Source: Cryomorphaceae bacterium (GTDB lineage Bacteria; Bacteroidota; Bacteroidia; Flavobacteriales; BACL11). From it: a stretch of 7,357 nucleotides of DNA. Of the stretch, positions 1 through 6,492 are shown in pieces. The position numbers and the translations under genes are program-made. Location of the stretch: positions 1-7,357 of the forward strand of contig CATEYX010000053.1 in NCBI GenBank assembly GCA_949511925.1, given 5' to 3'. A model generated the notes under the pieces. It did no database searches. It was given only the letters and a program-made list of their open reading frames with translations, and was not told the origin of the DNA. Numbering within the stretch: the first letter of the stretch is position 1; every line of letters starts with the position of its first letter.

Positions 1-842
1 ATAGCATCTGCAAAATTATTAGAAGCTATATCATAAAGCCCTAACTCCATGTGTATAAAACCAATATTATAATGTCCACTACTGTGAGTGAAATTCACTT
101 TATGCAAATCGGCATAAGCCTCCAAGGCAGCATTCCAATCCATAATGCTTTGATAAAACAAAGCTTTATTATAAAGAGTCATCTCATCAGCAGAATCCAA
201 TTGAAGAGCATTATTATAATACACCACCGCAATAGTATCTCCCTTGACATGAAACATCTGCCCTAACTGAACAAATCCTTCTTTAAACTCAGGGTTGACA
301 TTTACAGCATTCCTGAAACAATTAATTGCATTATCATCTTGCCCTAATTGCTTAAAAGCATAGCCCATTAACATATGGGTTTTAGCCTGGTTGTATTCAA
401 TTTTTAATGAGGCATTAAAATAGTCAATAGCTTCTTTGTATTTTGCATAAGCCAACAACAACTCACCTAATAAAGCTTTATACCTCTGATCCTTATCATT
501 TAATGCTATTGCTTTAGTCAGATGATTTTTTACCAATGAAGGAAACTTTCCATTAGCATTGGGTCTTTTTGAAAGTTCAAAATAAATTTCAGCTACAGAA
601 TAATGAAAATCAGGATTTAGAGAGTCCAGCTGCACACATTGGTTTAAATCAAAAAGTGCAGACTCTAAATTATTAAGCTCCTTATTGTAGTTAGCTCTAT
701 CTAATAATAAAGTAGCGTTTGTTGGGTCTTTTTGAATTGCTTCAGAAAGTAAAACAATTTCTGATTTTTCAGTATTATTTTCTTTACCCCCACCACAAGC
801 ACACAATAAAAGAACCGAAAAAAATGCAATTTTACGCATCAT
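1..842 (-). CDS. TPR-repeat lipoprotein, C-terminus cut by window edge
   Basis: I read 280 codons without a stop; the 3' end lies outside the window. The N-terminus is a lipoprotein signal: MMRK, a hydrophobic run, then LLLCAC, with lipidation most likely on Cys16, followed by GGGKE. From about residue 46 the protein is built of 34-residue TPR units (approx. 46-79, a degenerate one at 80-119 with an insertion, then 120-153, 154-187, 188-221, 222-255 and a seventh from 256). Typical TPR positions are visible, such as MLMGYAFKQLGQ and the A-x-x-x-F/Y of helix B. TPR arrays are protein-docking scaffolds, so it is probably a membrane-anchored periplasmic or outer-membrane scaffold; its partner is unknown. 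The start could be 842 or the next codon at 839 (tandem ATG). It lies 6 bases after the recA stop, so it is probably cotranscribed with recA, although its location suggests no direct role in DNA repair. Confidence 0.85.
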   Translation of the reverse strand, partial: MMRKIAFFSVLLLCACGGGKENNTEKSEIVLLSEAIQKDPTNATLLLDRANYNKELNNLESALFDLNQCVQLDSLNPDFHYSVAEIYFELSKRPNANGKFPSLVKNHLTKAIALNDKDQRYKALLGELLLAYAKYKEAIDYFNASLKIEYNQAKTHMLMGYAFKQLGQDDNAINCFRNAVNVNPEFKEGFVQLGQMFHVKGDTIAVVYYNNALQLDSADEMTLYNKALFYQSIMDWNAALEAYADLHKVNFTHSSGHYNIGFIHMELGLYDIASNNFADA

Positions 843-848
843 CAGTAT

Positions 849-1850
849 TTATTCTTGAGTTAAGGCTTCTTTAATTTTTGTTTCAATTTCTAGAGCAAGC
901 TCTGGGTTATCAGCAATCATTTGTTTTACAGCATCACGCCCTTGCCCTAGTTTTGTTTCACCATAACTAAACCATGAACCTGCTTTATTTACAACATCTA
1001 AATCTACTGCTTTATCCAACACCTCACCGGAACGAGAAATCCCTTCACCAAACATAATATCAAATTCAACTTTTCTAAAAGGTGGAGCCACTTTATTCTT
1101 TACCACTTTCACCCTAGTTCTATTACCAATAATATCTTCTCCATTCTTAATAGCACCAATTCTTCTGATATCTAAACGAATGGAAGAGTAAAACTTAAGC
1201 GCATTACCACCAGTAGTAGTTTCAGGGTTTCCGAACATAACACCAATCTTCATTCTAATCTGGTTAATAAAGATAACTGTACATTGTGTTTTACTAATAG
1301 TTGCCGTTAGCTTCCTAAGTGCTTGAGACATTAAACGAGCATGAAGTCCCATTTTGGAATCTCCCATTTCTCCCTCAATTTCTGATTTTGGTGTAAGCGC
1401 CGCAACTGAATCAATCACTACTAAATCCACTGCTCCAGAACTAATTAAATGATCAGCAATTTCTAAAGCTTGCTCACCATTATCAGGTTGTGAAATGTAT
1501 AAATTATCAACATCAACACCCAAGTTTTTTGCATATGCAGCATCAAAAGCATGTTCAGCATCAATAAAAGCTGCAATACCTCCTTGCTTTTGTACCTCAG
1601 CAATTGCGTGGATTGTTAAAGTTGTTTTCCCTGAAGATTCAGGACCATAAATTTCAATTACTCTACCCCTTGGATAACCACCTATCCCAAGTGCTAAATC
1701 CAACCCAATTGAACCAGTTGGTATAGCCTCAATATCTTCAACTACCCTATCACCTAACTTCATTACTACTCCTTTTCCGTAGGATTTTTCTAACTTACCT
1801 AAAGTAAGTTCTAATGCTTTTAATTTTGCACTTTGGTCTTTTTTGCTCAT
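849..1850 (-). CDS. recA: RecA recombinase
   Basis: This is the cytoplasmic DNA-dependent ATPase that forms filaments on single-stranded DNA, catalyses strand exchange in recombinational repair and, where an SOS system exists, triggers LexA self-cleavage. At 333 residues it is full length. The N-terminal polymerisation helix is followed by Walker A GPESSGKTT (69-77), the catalytic glutamate in DAEHA (Glu99), Walker B VDLVVIDS (141-148), the MGLHARLMSQALRKL stretch (167-181), and DNA-binding loop 2 with NPETTTGGNALKFY (208-221). The C-terminal domain ends in KEALTQE without the long acidic tail of E. coli RecA (353 residues); a short tail is common in this phylum. The ATG at 1850 gives the expected N-terminus (MSKKDQSAK). 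It lies 75 bases downstream of nth on the same strand and immediately upstream of a TPR lipoprotein gene. I see no LexA-type box in front of it. Confidence 0.99.
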   Translation of the reverse strand: MSKKDQSAKLKALELTLGKLEKSYGKGVVMKLGDRVVEDIEAIPTGSIGLDLALGIGGYPRGRVIEIYGPESSGKTTLTIHAIAEVQKQGGIAAFIDAEHAFDAAYAKNLGVDVDNLYISQPDNGEQALEIADHLISSGAVDLVVIDSVAALTPKSEIEGEMGDSKMGLHARLMSQALRKLTATISKTQCTVIFINQIRMKIGVMFGNPETTTGGNALKFYSSIRLDIRRIGAIKNGEDIIGNRTRVKVVKNKVAPPFRKVEFDIMFGEGISRSGEVLDKAVDLDVVNKAGSWFSYGETKLGQGRDAVKQMIADNPELALEIETKIKEALTQE

Positions 1851-1866
1851 AGCTATAAATTTTATA

Positions 1867-1897
1867 CAAATTAGAGGAATTATCTAACAAACATCAA
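1867..1897 (-). promoter_or_regulatory. weak promoter candidate for recA
   Basis: On the minus strand, TAATTTG (1873-1867) resembles the Bacteroidota -7 element TAnnTTTG with one spacer base missing. A TTG at 1897-1895 lies 21 bases upstream, slightly outside the usual spacing. Transcription from here would give a short leader before the recA ATG. The match is imperfect, so recA may instead be read through from nth; no terminator separates them. Confidence 0.2.
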
Positions 1898-1925
1898 AAA
1901 AATGAAGGTAGATTTATTAACAAAA

Positions 1926-2561
1926 TTACTTTTTTAAGAAATACTTACAAATAGCTGTAATACCACACCTTTCGCACTCAGGCCTCCTTGCTTTGCAAAG
2001 GTACCTTCCGTGCAATATCATCCAATGGTGCGCAATATTTAATTTCTCTTTTGGGAAAAGTTTTAATAATTGCAATTCGGCTTGCAAAGGGTTTTTAGCA
2101 TTAGTGGTAAGACCAATTCTATTGGCAACTCTAAACACATGAGTATCTACTGGCATAGCTGGAATATCAAAATAAACAGATCCTACTACATTAGCTGTTT
2201 TCCTGCCCACTCCAGGTAATTTTTGTAAATCTTCAATATTTGAAGGAATTTCAGCTTTAAAGTCTTGCATTAGCATTTTTGCCATACCTGACAAATGCTT
2301 TGCTTTATTCCTTGGGTAAGTACAGGATTTTATTAAATCAAAAATTGCATCTATTGAGGAATCAGCCATCACTTCAGCTGTGGGCATCTCTCTAAATAAA
2401 TCCTTTGTAATTATATTGATTCGCTTGTCCGTACATTGTGCCGAAAGCAAAACAGCAACGGTAAGTTCAAAAACATTTGTATAGTCAAGTTCTGTTTTTG
2501 CTTCAGGCATATACTCAGAAAAATAAGCTATAAAGTGTTGTGTTCTTTCTTTTTTATTCAC
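1926..2561 (-). CDS. nth: endonuclease III (bifunctional DNA glycosylase/AP lyase)
   Basis: It removes oxidised pyrimidines and cleaves the resulting abasic site in base excision repair. Its 211 residues equal the length of E. coli Nth. The helix-hairpin-helix LPGVGRKTANVV (115-126) contains the Schiff-base lysine Lys121. The catalytic aspartate is Asp139 in the VDTHVFRVANR segment. The C-terminus has the [4Fe-4S] ligands Cys189, Cys196, Cys199 and Cys205 in the family spacing C-x6-C-x2-C-x5-C. An early LLSAQCTD segment (38-45) also matches the family. The start is GTG at 2561: no in-frame ATG lies upstream before the TAA at 2603-2601, and the next internal ATG (residue 18) would remove conserved N-terminal sequence. 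The gene begins 18 bases after a terminator hairpin and precedes recA by 75 bases on the same strand. Confidence 0.97.
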   Translation of the reverse strand: MNKKERTQHFIAYFSEYMPEAKTELDYTNVFELTVAVLLSAQCTDKRINIITKDLFREMPTAEVMADSSIDAIFDLIKSCTYPRNKAKHLSGMAKMLMQDFKAEIPSNIEDLQKLPGVGRKTANVVGSVYFDIPAMPVDTHVFRVANRIGLTTNAKNPLQAELQLLKLFPKEKLNIAHHWMILHGRYLCKARRPECERCGITAICKYFLKK

Positions 2562-2565
2562 AAAA

Positions 2566-2573
2566 CAAAAGTA
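2566..2573 (-). promoter_or_regulatory. possible -7 element for nth
   Basis: Minus-strand TACTTTTG matches TAnnTTTG exactly and ends 4 bases before the nth GTG. Used as a promoter, it would place the transcript start at or next to the start codon, giving a leaderless mRNA. No TTG sits at -33; that position is occupied by the upstream terminator hairpin. The match may be chance in T-rich terminator tail sequence. Confidence 0.2.
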
Positions 2574-2578
2574 AAAAT

Positions 2579-2602
2579 AAAAGAGGCCTCTCGACCTCTT
2601 TT
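2579..2602 (-). terminator. intrinsic terminator after the sigma factor / small-protein unit
   Basis: An 8-bp perfect stem, AAAAGAGG (2602-2595 on the minus strand) pairing with CCTCTTTT (2586-2579), encloses an 8-base loop. On the minus strand it is followed by a T-rich run (ATTTTTACTTTTG). It begins 15 bases after the stop codon of the 67-residue gene, where a factor-independent terminator is expected. It therefore separates the sigma-factor unit from nth-recA. Confidence 0.75.
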
Positions 2603-2617
2603 ACTAACCAAAACCAC

Positions 2618-2821
2618 TTAGTTTAACGAAATTAGAATTTTATGTTTAAACTTTGTTCTAATTGCTCTCACTGAACTTGCATACGAAAGAATAGTATCTA
2701 TAGTTTCTTTTTTTGGTCTAATCTGATTTCCAGAAAGGATACTGTGTACCGATTTGTCAAATAAAGTATATTCTTCTTTTAACAGATGGTTCCACATTTT
2801 TAAAGTAGAGTTTTTGCTCAT
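2618..2821 (-). CDS. small uncharacterised protein downstream of the sigma factor
   Basis: I do not recognise a named family. The 67-residue product is basic, has no cysteine, no signal peptide and no membrane segment, and looks soluble and mostly helical (NHLLKEEYTLFDKSVHSIL, then RPKKETIDTILSYASSVRAI), ending in a short hydrophobic strand, KILISLN. Evidence that it is real: an open frame in a compact region, its own terminator 15 bases after the stop, and a position 71 bases behind the sigma gene on the same strand. From memory, short proteins with a similar (E/K)xIxxILxYxxS(V/L)R ending occur behind sigma genes in other Bacteroidota; I cannot verify that here. The position suggests a link to the sigma factor, possibly as a regulator. 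It is not a classic anti-sigma factor, since it lacks a zinc-binding HxxxCxxC motif. No alternative upstream ATG exists in frame before a TGA at 2842-2840. Confidence 0.6.
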   Translation of the reverse strand: MSKNSTLKMWNHLLKEEYTLFDKSVHSILSGNQIRPKKETIDTILSYASSVRAIRTKFKHKILISLN

Positions 2822-2892
2822 ATAGTATTTTTTTAAGTTTCATTACACACCCTGAACGCAATACTCTACTTAATATTATATAAACATAAATT

Positions 2893-3480
2893 TTATTTCA
2901 GTTGCAAATCGATATGTTGCTTTTCGGCTAACTTTCTAAGATTGATTAAAGCATAACGCATTCTACCTAAAGCTGTATTAATACTTGAATTGGTTAAATC
3001 TGAAATTTCCTTAAATGATAAATCCTCAAAGTATCTCATCTTTAATACTTCTTTCTGTTCAGCAGGCAGTTGCTCAATTAATACTTTCAAATCTGAATGC
3101 ACCTGTGTTTGAATCATTATTTCTTCCTGATTCTTACTTCCATCATCTATCACATCAAAAATGTCAAATTCTGAAGTTGGTCTTATCTTTCTCATTTTTG
3201 ACTCCTTTCTGAAATGATCAATCACTAAATTATGAGAGATACGCATCATCCAAGGTAAGAACTTACCTTCCTCATTGTACTTTCCTTTTTGTAAGGAGTT
3301 AATTACTTTAATAAAGGCATCCTGAAAGATGTCTTCAGCAATATCACGATTTTTAACTTTAGACATAATAAAAGCAAATACTCTGCTTTTATGTCTACTT
3401 AATAAAACCTCAAATGATTTATTATCACCATTTAGAAAATTTTGTACTAATACTTTATCGGAGAAATTGCCTAACAACAT
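2893..3480 (-). CDS. ECF-type RNA polymerase sigma-70 factor
   Basis: This 195-residue protein has the two-domain layout of a group 4 (ECF) sigma factor. Region 2 (about 10-95) contains FEVLLSRHKSRVFAFIMSKV, the core-binding AEDIFQDAFIKVI (48-60) and FLPWMMRISHNLVIDHFRK (74-92), the part that melts and reads the -10 element. A variable acidic linker (about 100-128) follows. Region 4 (about 129-183) holds LPAEQKEVLKMRYFEDLSFKEISD and a helix-turn-helix ending in ALGRMRYAL, which reads the -35 element. There is no sigma region 1 or 3. Its regulon cannot be told from sequence. No membrane anti-sigma gene follows; the only gene in its unit encodes a 67-residue soluble protein. It is divergent from uvrA with a shared 156-base control region. 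The ATG at 3480 gives a typical short N-terminus ahead of region 2. Confidence 0.93.
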   Translation of the reverse strand: MLLGNFSDKVLVQNFLNGDNKSFEVLLSRHKSRVFAFIMSKVKNRDIAEDIFQDAFIKVINSLQKGKYNEEGKFLPWMMRISHNLVIDHFRKESKMRKIRPTSEFDIFDVIDDGSKNQEEIMIQTQVHSDLKVLIEQLPAEQKEVLKMRYFEDLSFKEISDLTNSSINTALGRMRYALINLRKLAEKQHIDLQLK

Positions 3481-3540
3481 ATACTTTTTTTTTAATTAAT
3501 AAGAATTTAAAAGTAAATGTGTGGCTATAGGCGGATATAT

Positions 3541-3569
3541 TGTTAGTTAATTGTACGAATTAATTGACA
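3541..3569. promoter_or_regulatory. imperfect dyad, candidate operator between sigma gene and uvrA
   Basis: The arms TGTTAGTTAATT and AATTAATTGACA are reverse complements at 10 of 12 positions, with the inner six bases perfect and a 5-base centre, GTACG. The dyad overlaps the end of the candidate -7 element of the sigma gene and its predicted transcript start, which is where a repressor would sit. It could also form a weak AU-rich hairpin in the sigma-gene leader. AT-rich DNA yields such dyads by chance, so this is a candidate only. Confidence 0.35.
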
Positions 3570-3598
3570 AATATAGTAAAACAATTTTAAATATCCAA
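3568..3598 (-). promoter_or_regulatory. promoter candidate for the sigma-factor gene
   Basis: On the minus strand, TTG (3598-3596) and TATATTTG (3575-3568) are 20 bases apart, a full match to the Bacteroidota primary-sigma pattern TTG-N17-23-TAnnTTTG. The transcript would start near 3561, giving a leader of about 80 bases before the ATG at 3480. Confidence 0.55.
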
Positions 3599-3609
3599 AT
3601 CTTATTTCT

Positions 3610-3617
3610 TAGCTTTG
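3610..3617 (+). promoter_or_regulatory. -7 element candidate for uvrA
   Basis: TAGCTTTG is an exact match to TAnnTTTG and ends 19 bases before the uvrA ATG, implying a leader of roughly 13-16 bases. No TTG is at the -33 position; a T-run near 3585-3588 is the nearest substitute. Its upstream half would overlap the sigma-gene promoter on the other strand. Confidence 0.45.
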
Positions 3618-3636
3618 CGAATTATGTAAAAATTAG

Positions 3637-6408
3637 ATGACCAAAAAACAAATAAATACTAGCGATAATATTGTGATTAGGGGCGCACGCGTTCACAACC
3701 TTAAAAACATCTCAATTAACATCCCGAAAGACAAGTTAATTGTTATTTCTGGAGTGTCAGGAAGTGGAAAATCGTCATTAGCCTTTGACACTTTGTTTGC
3801 TGAAGGGCAAAGACGCTACATTGAAAGTCTATCGTCATATGCCCGTCAATTCCTTGGGAAATTACAGAAACCAGAAGTAGATGAAATACTTGGGATTTGC
3901 CCTGCGATTGCTATTGAACAGAAAACAACTACCAATAATCCAAGGTCAACTATTGGTACAAGTACCGAAATATACGATTACCTGAAACTACTGTTTGCTA
4001 GAGTAGGCAAAACGATTTCACCAATTTCAGGAAAACAAGTAAAACGCCAACAAGTAAGTGATGTGGTTGACTTTATTACAAAACAGAAAAAGGAAGAAAC
4101 TATAATTATAACCGCTAACTATAAACGGGAAGAAAACATCAGTATTCTTTCTACTTTAAGACAACAAGGTTTTTCTCGTGTAATACACCAAGGACAAGTA
4201 ACGAAAATAAAAGATTTACTTAAGGATGAAACAAAGGTATCAGACAGTAATATACAAGTTGTAATTGACCGTATAATTATTGATAACGCTGATATTAAAG
4301 GTAGGATTGCTGATTCTGTACAAACTGCCTTTTTTGAAGGCAATGGAGAATGCAATGTTTTAATCCAACAGGAAAATTACCATTTCTCTAATAAATTTGA
4401 ATTAGACGGAGTACAATTTGAGAAACCATCCACTCATTTCTTTGCTTTCAATAACCCGCATGGAGCTTGCAGAAAATGTGAAGGTTTTGGCTCCATCCTT
4501 GGTATTGATAAAAAGAAAGTAATCATCAATGAAAACTTATCCGTTTATCAAGGTGTTATAAGCTGTTGGGGTGGAGAAAAACTAAGCAAATGGAAGGATC
4601 GTTTTATTATACGTGCCGCAAAGTTTGATTTTCCAGTACACAGGCCATACAATGAGTTAACAAAAGAAGAAAAAGTTATCCTTTGGAACGGAAAAGGAAA
4701 GTGCAAAGGGATACAGCAGTTTTTTCAAAAGCTAGAAAGCCAAAAATACAAAATACAAAACCGAGTTCTTATCGCTAGATATAGAGGGAAAACAGATTGT
4801 GATGAATGTGATGGATCTAGGTTAAGAAAAGACGCTCTTTATGTACAAGTTGCAGGTAAAAGTATAGCTGATATTGTAAAGATGAATATTGAGCAAGCAC
4901 TTTTATTTTTCAACAATATCAAGCTAGACACTTCTGATAGTAAAGTTGCTGACCGACTAACACAAGAAATAACAAGTAGATTACACTATTTAAATGAAGT
5001 AGGGCTGAGCTATCTTACTCTAGATAGAAAATCAAACACTTTATCAGGTGGAGAATCGCAAAGAATTAACCTTGCCACTTCTATTGGGAGTTCATTAGTA
5101 GGTGCTATGTACATATTAGACGAGCCCAGCATTGGTTTGCATTCCAAGGATACTGAACGACTTATCAAAATATTGAAAGAACTGAGAGATATTGGTAATA
5201 CGGTTATAGTAGTTGAACATGATGAGGAAATAATGGAACAAGCCGACCAAATTATTGATATTGGTCCTGAAGCAGGGATTCATGGTGGAGAAATTATTTT
5301 CCAAGGTAAATTAAAAGACATATATAAAGAGAAAAAAAGTTTAACTACTCAATATCTTGCCGGAAAACTAGTAATTCCTGTACCTAAAAAAAGAAGAAGT
5401 ACTAAAGATAGGATTATTATTGATGGAATTAATAAACATAACCTAAAAAATATAAGTGTTGAGTTTCCTTTAAACGGACTCACCTTGGTTACAGGAATGA
5501 GTGGTTCTGGAAAATCCACATTAGTAAGAGATATTTTAAAACCTGCTTTAAATACGCATTTCGGTAATTTTAGCAAAGCAAATAAGAACTACGAAAACAT
5601 AAGTATCAGCACAAAAAACCTGACTAAGTTGGAGTTTATTGACCAGAATCCTATTGGAAAATCATCAAGGTCGAACCCAGCAACATATGTAAAAGTATAT
5701 GATGATATTAGGAAACTATTTGCTAGACAGCCTTTAGCTGAAACTAGAAAATACAAAATAGGATTCTTTTCTTTTAATGTTGATGGTGGTAGATGCGAAC
5801 ATTGTAAAGGAGAAGGAGAAACAACTGTAGAAATGCAGTTTATGGCAGATGTACATTTAGAATGTGAACATTGTAAAGGAAGGCGTTTTAAAAAAGAAAT
5901 ATTAGAGATAAAAGTTGGAGATAAGAATATCTCGGATATCTTAAACTTATCCGTTTATGAAGCTATTGAGTTTTTTGAAAGCAATAATGAAACCAGTATT
6001 GCACGAAAACTAAAACCCTTACAAGATGTTGGATTGAACTATATAAAACTTGGACAATCCTCCAATACGCTAAGTGGTGGTGAAGCACAGAGAATAAAAT
6101 TAGCTTCATTTTTAGGTAAAGGAAATACACCTGAAAAAACATTATTTATCTTTGATGAACCAACTACGGGTTTACATTTTCATGATATAAATAAACTCCT
6201 TAATTCCTTTTATGCACTCATTGAAAAAGGACATTCAATTGTTTGTATTGAACATAATTTGGATGTCATAAAATGTGCCGATTGGATAATTGATCTTGGT
6301 CCTGAAGGAGGGGATAAAGGAGGTGATATTGTATTTACAGGAACACCTGAAGAAATAGTAAATTGTAAAAAATCAATCACTGGTCAGTTTCTTAAAAAGA
6401 AACTTTAA
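3637..6408 (+). CDS. uvrA: UvrA, damage-recognition ATPase of nucleotide excision repair
   Basis: UvrA dimers scan DNA, bind bulky lesions and load UvrB. Its 923 residues are near the usual length (E. coli 940). The two ABC modules are complete: Walker A GVSGSGKSS (39-47), signature LSGGESQRINLA (469-480) and Walker B MYILDEPSIGLH (491-502); then Walker A GMSGSGKST (620-628), signature LSGGEAQRIKLA (812-823) and Walker B LFIFDEPTTGLH (836-847). The second C4 zinc module is intact (Cys720, Cys723, Cys743, Cys746; C-x2-C-x19-C-x2-C). The first is not: Cys278 and Cys281 are present, but where E. coli has Cys253/Cys256 this protein reads SNKFELDG (251-258). I recall the same substitution in other Bacteroidota UvrA proteins. 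A further pair, Cys388/Cys391, lies in CDECDGSRL. The ATG at 3637 gives the standard N-terminus. The gene is monocistronic between its own -7 element and a strong terminator. Confidence 0.99.
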   Translation: MTKKQINTSDNIVIRGARVHNLKNISINIPKDKLIVISGVSGSGKSSLAFDTLFAEGQRRYIESLSSYARQFLGKLQKPEVDEILGICPAIAIEQKTTTNNPRSTIGTSTEIYDYLKLLFARVGKTISPISGKQVKRQQVSDVVDFITKQKKEETIIITANYKREENISILSTLRQQGFSRVIHQGQVTKIKDLLKDETKVSDSNIQVVIDRIIIDNADIKGRIADSVQTAFFEGNGECNVLIQQENYHFSNKFELDGVQFEKPSTHFFAFNNPHGACRKCEGFGSILGIDKKKVIINENLSVYQGVISCWGGEKLSKWKDRFIIRAAKFDFPVHRPYNELTKEEKVILWNGKGKCKGIQQFFQKLESQKYKIQNRVLIARYRGKTDCDECDGSRLRKDALYVQVAGKSIADIVKMNIEQALLFFNNIKLDTSDSKVADRLTQEITSRLHYLNEVGLSYLTLDRKSNTLSGGESQRINLATSIGSSLVGAMYILDEPSIGLHSKDTERLIKILKELRDIGNTVIVVEHDEEIMEQADQIIDIGPEAGIHGGEIIFQGKLKDIYKEKKSLTTQYLAGKLVIPVPKKRRSTKDRIIIDGINKHNLKNISVEFPLNGLTLVTGMSGSGKSTLVRDILKPALNTHFGNFSKANKNYENISISTKNLTKLEFIDQNPIGKSSRSNPATYVKVYDDIRKLFARQPLAETRKYKIGFFSFNVDGGRCEHCKGEGETTVEMQFMADVHLECEHCKGRRFKKEILEIKVGDKNISDILNLSVYEAIEFFESNNETSIARKLKPLQDVGLNYIKLGQSSNTLSGGEAQRIKLASFLGKGNTPEKTLFIFDEPTTGLHFHDINKLLNSFYALIEKGHSIVCIEHNLDVIKCADWIIDLGPEGGDKGGDIVFTGTPEEIVNCKKSITGQFLKKKL

Positions 6409-6426
6409 TCTATCCCTTATAAAAAG

Positions 6427-6452
6427 AAAAGCCGAGTAAATACTCGGCTTTT
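6427..6452. terminator. bidirectional intrinsic terminator
   Basis: AAAAGCCGAGTA (6427-6438) and TACTCGGCTTTT (6441-6452) form a perfect 12-bp stem with a GC-rich middle and a tiny nominal loop, so in practice the top one or two pairs stay open. T-rich tails follow on both strands. It lies 18 bases after the uvrA stop and 40 bases after the stop of the convergent gene at 6493, so it can serve both. The remainder of the 6409-6492 gap is featureless AT-rich sequence. Confidence 0.88.
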
Positions 6453-6492
6453 TCTTATTTAAAAACATCTAACAGTTTTTATAAAATCTATA

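Noticed and set aside
51..266. Plus-strand open frame of 71 codons
   Set aside because: It lies antisense inside the TPR lipoprotein gene, whose frame has clear 34-residue repeats; no motif or start context supports it.
849..1850. RecA C-terminus possibly truncated, since it lacks the long acidic tail
   Set aside because: All core motifs and the C-terminal domain are present, and short tails are normal in this phylum; there is no frameshift.
1851..1925. Search for a LexA/SOS box in front of recA
   Set aside because: Neither the CTGT-N8-ACAG type nor the Gram-positive GAAC-N4-GTTC type is present; control by damage cannot be argued from this stretch.
2436..2621. Plus-strand open frame of 61 codons
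   Set aside because: Antisense to the nth start and running through the terminator hairpin; low-complexity FFF/KI composition and no family features.
2757..2843. Minus-strand 28-codon frame (MKLKKILYEQ...) overlapping the start of the 67-residue gene
   Set aside because: Too short, AT-driven composition and no supporting signal; kept only as a remote leader-peptide possibility.
3015..3212. Plus-strand open frame of 65 codons
   Set aside because: Antisense shadow of the sigma factor's region 4 and linker, which have clear family motifs in the other frame.
4119..5576. Three minus-strand open frames (4119-4355, 5116-5304, 5349-5576)
   Set aside because: All lie inside uvrA, whose frame is continuous with every expected ATPase motif; they are chance frames.
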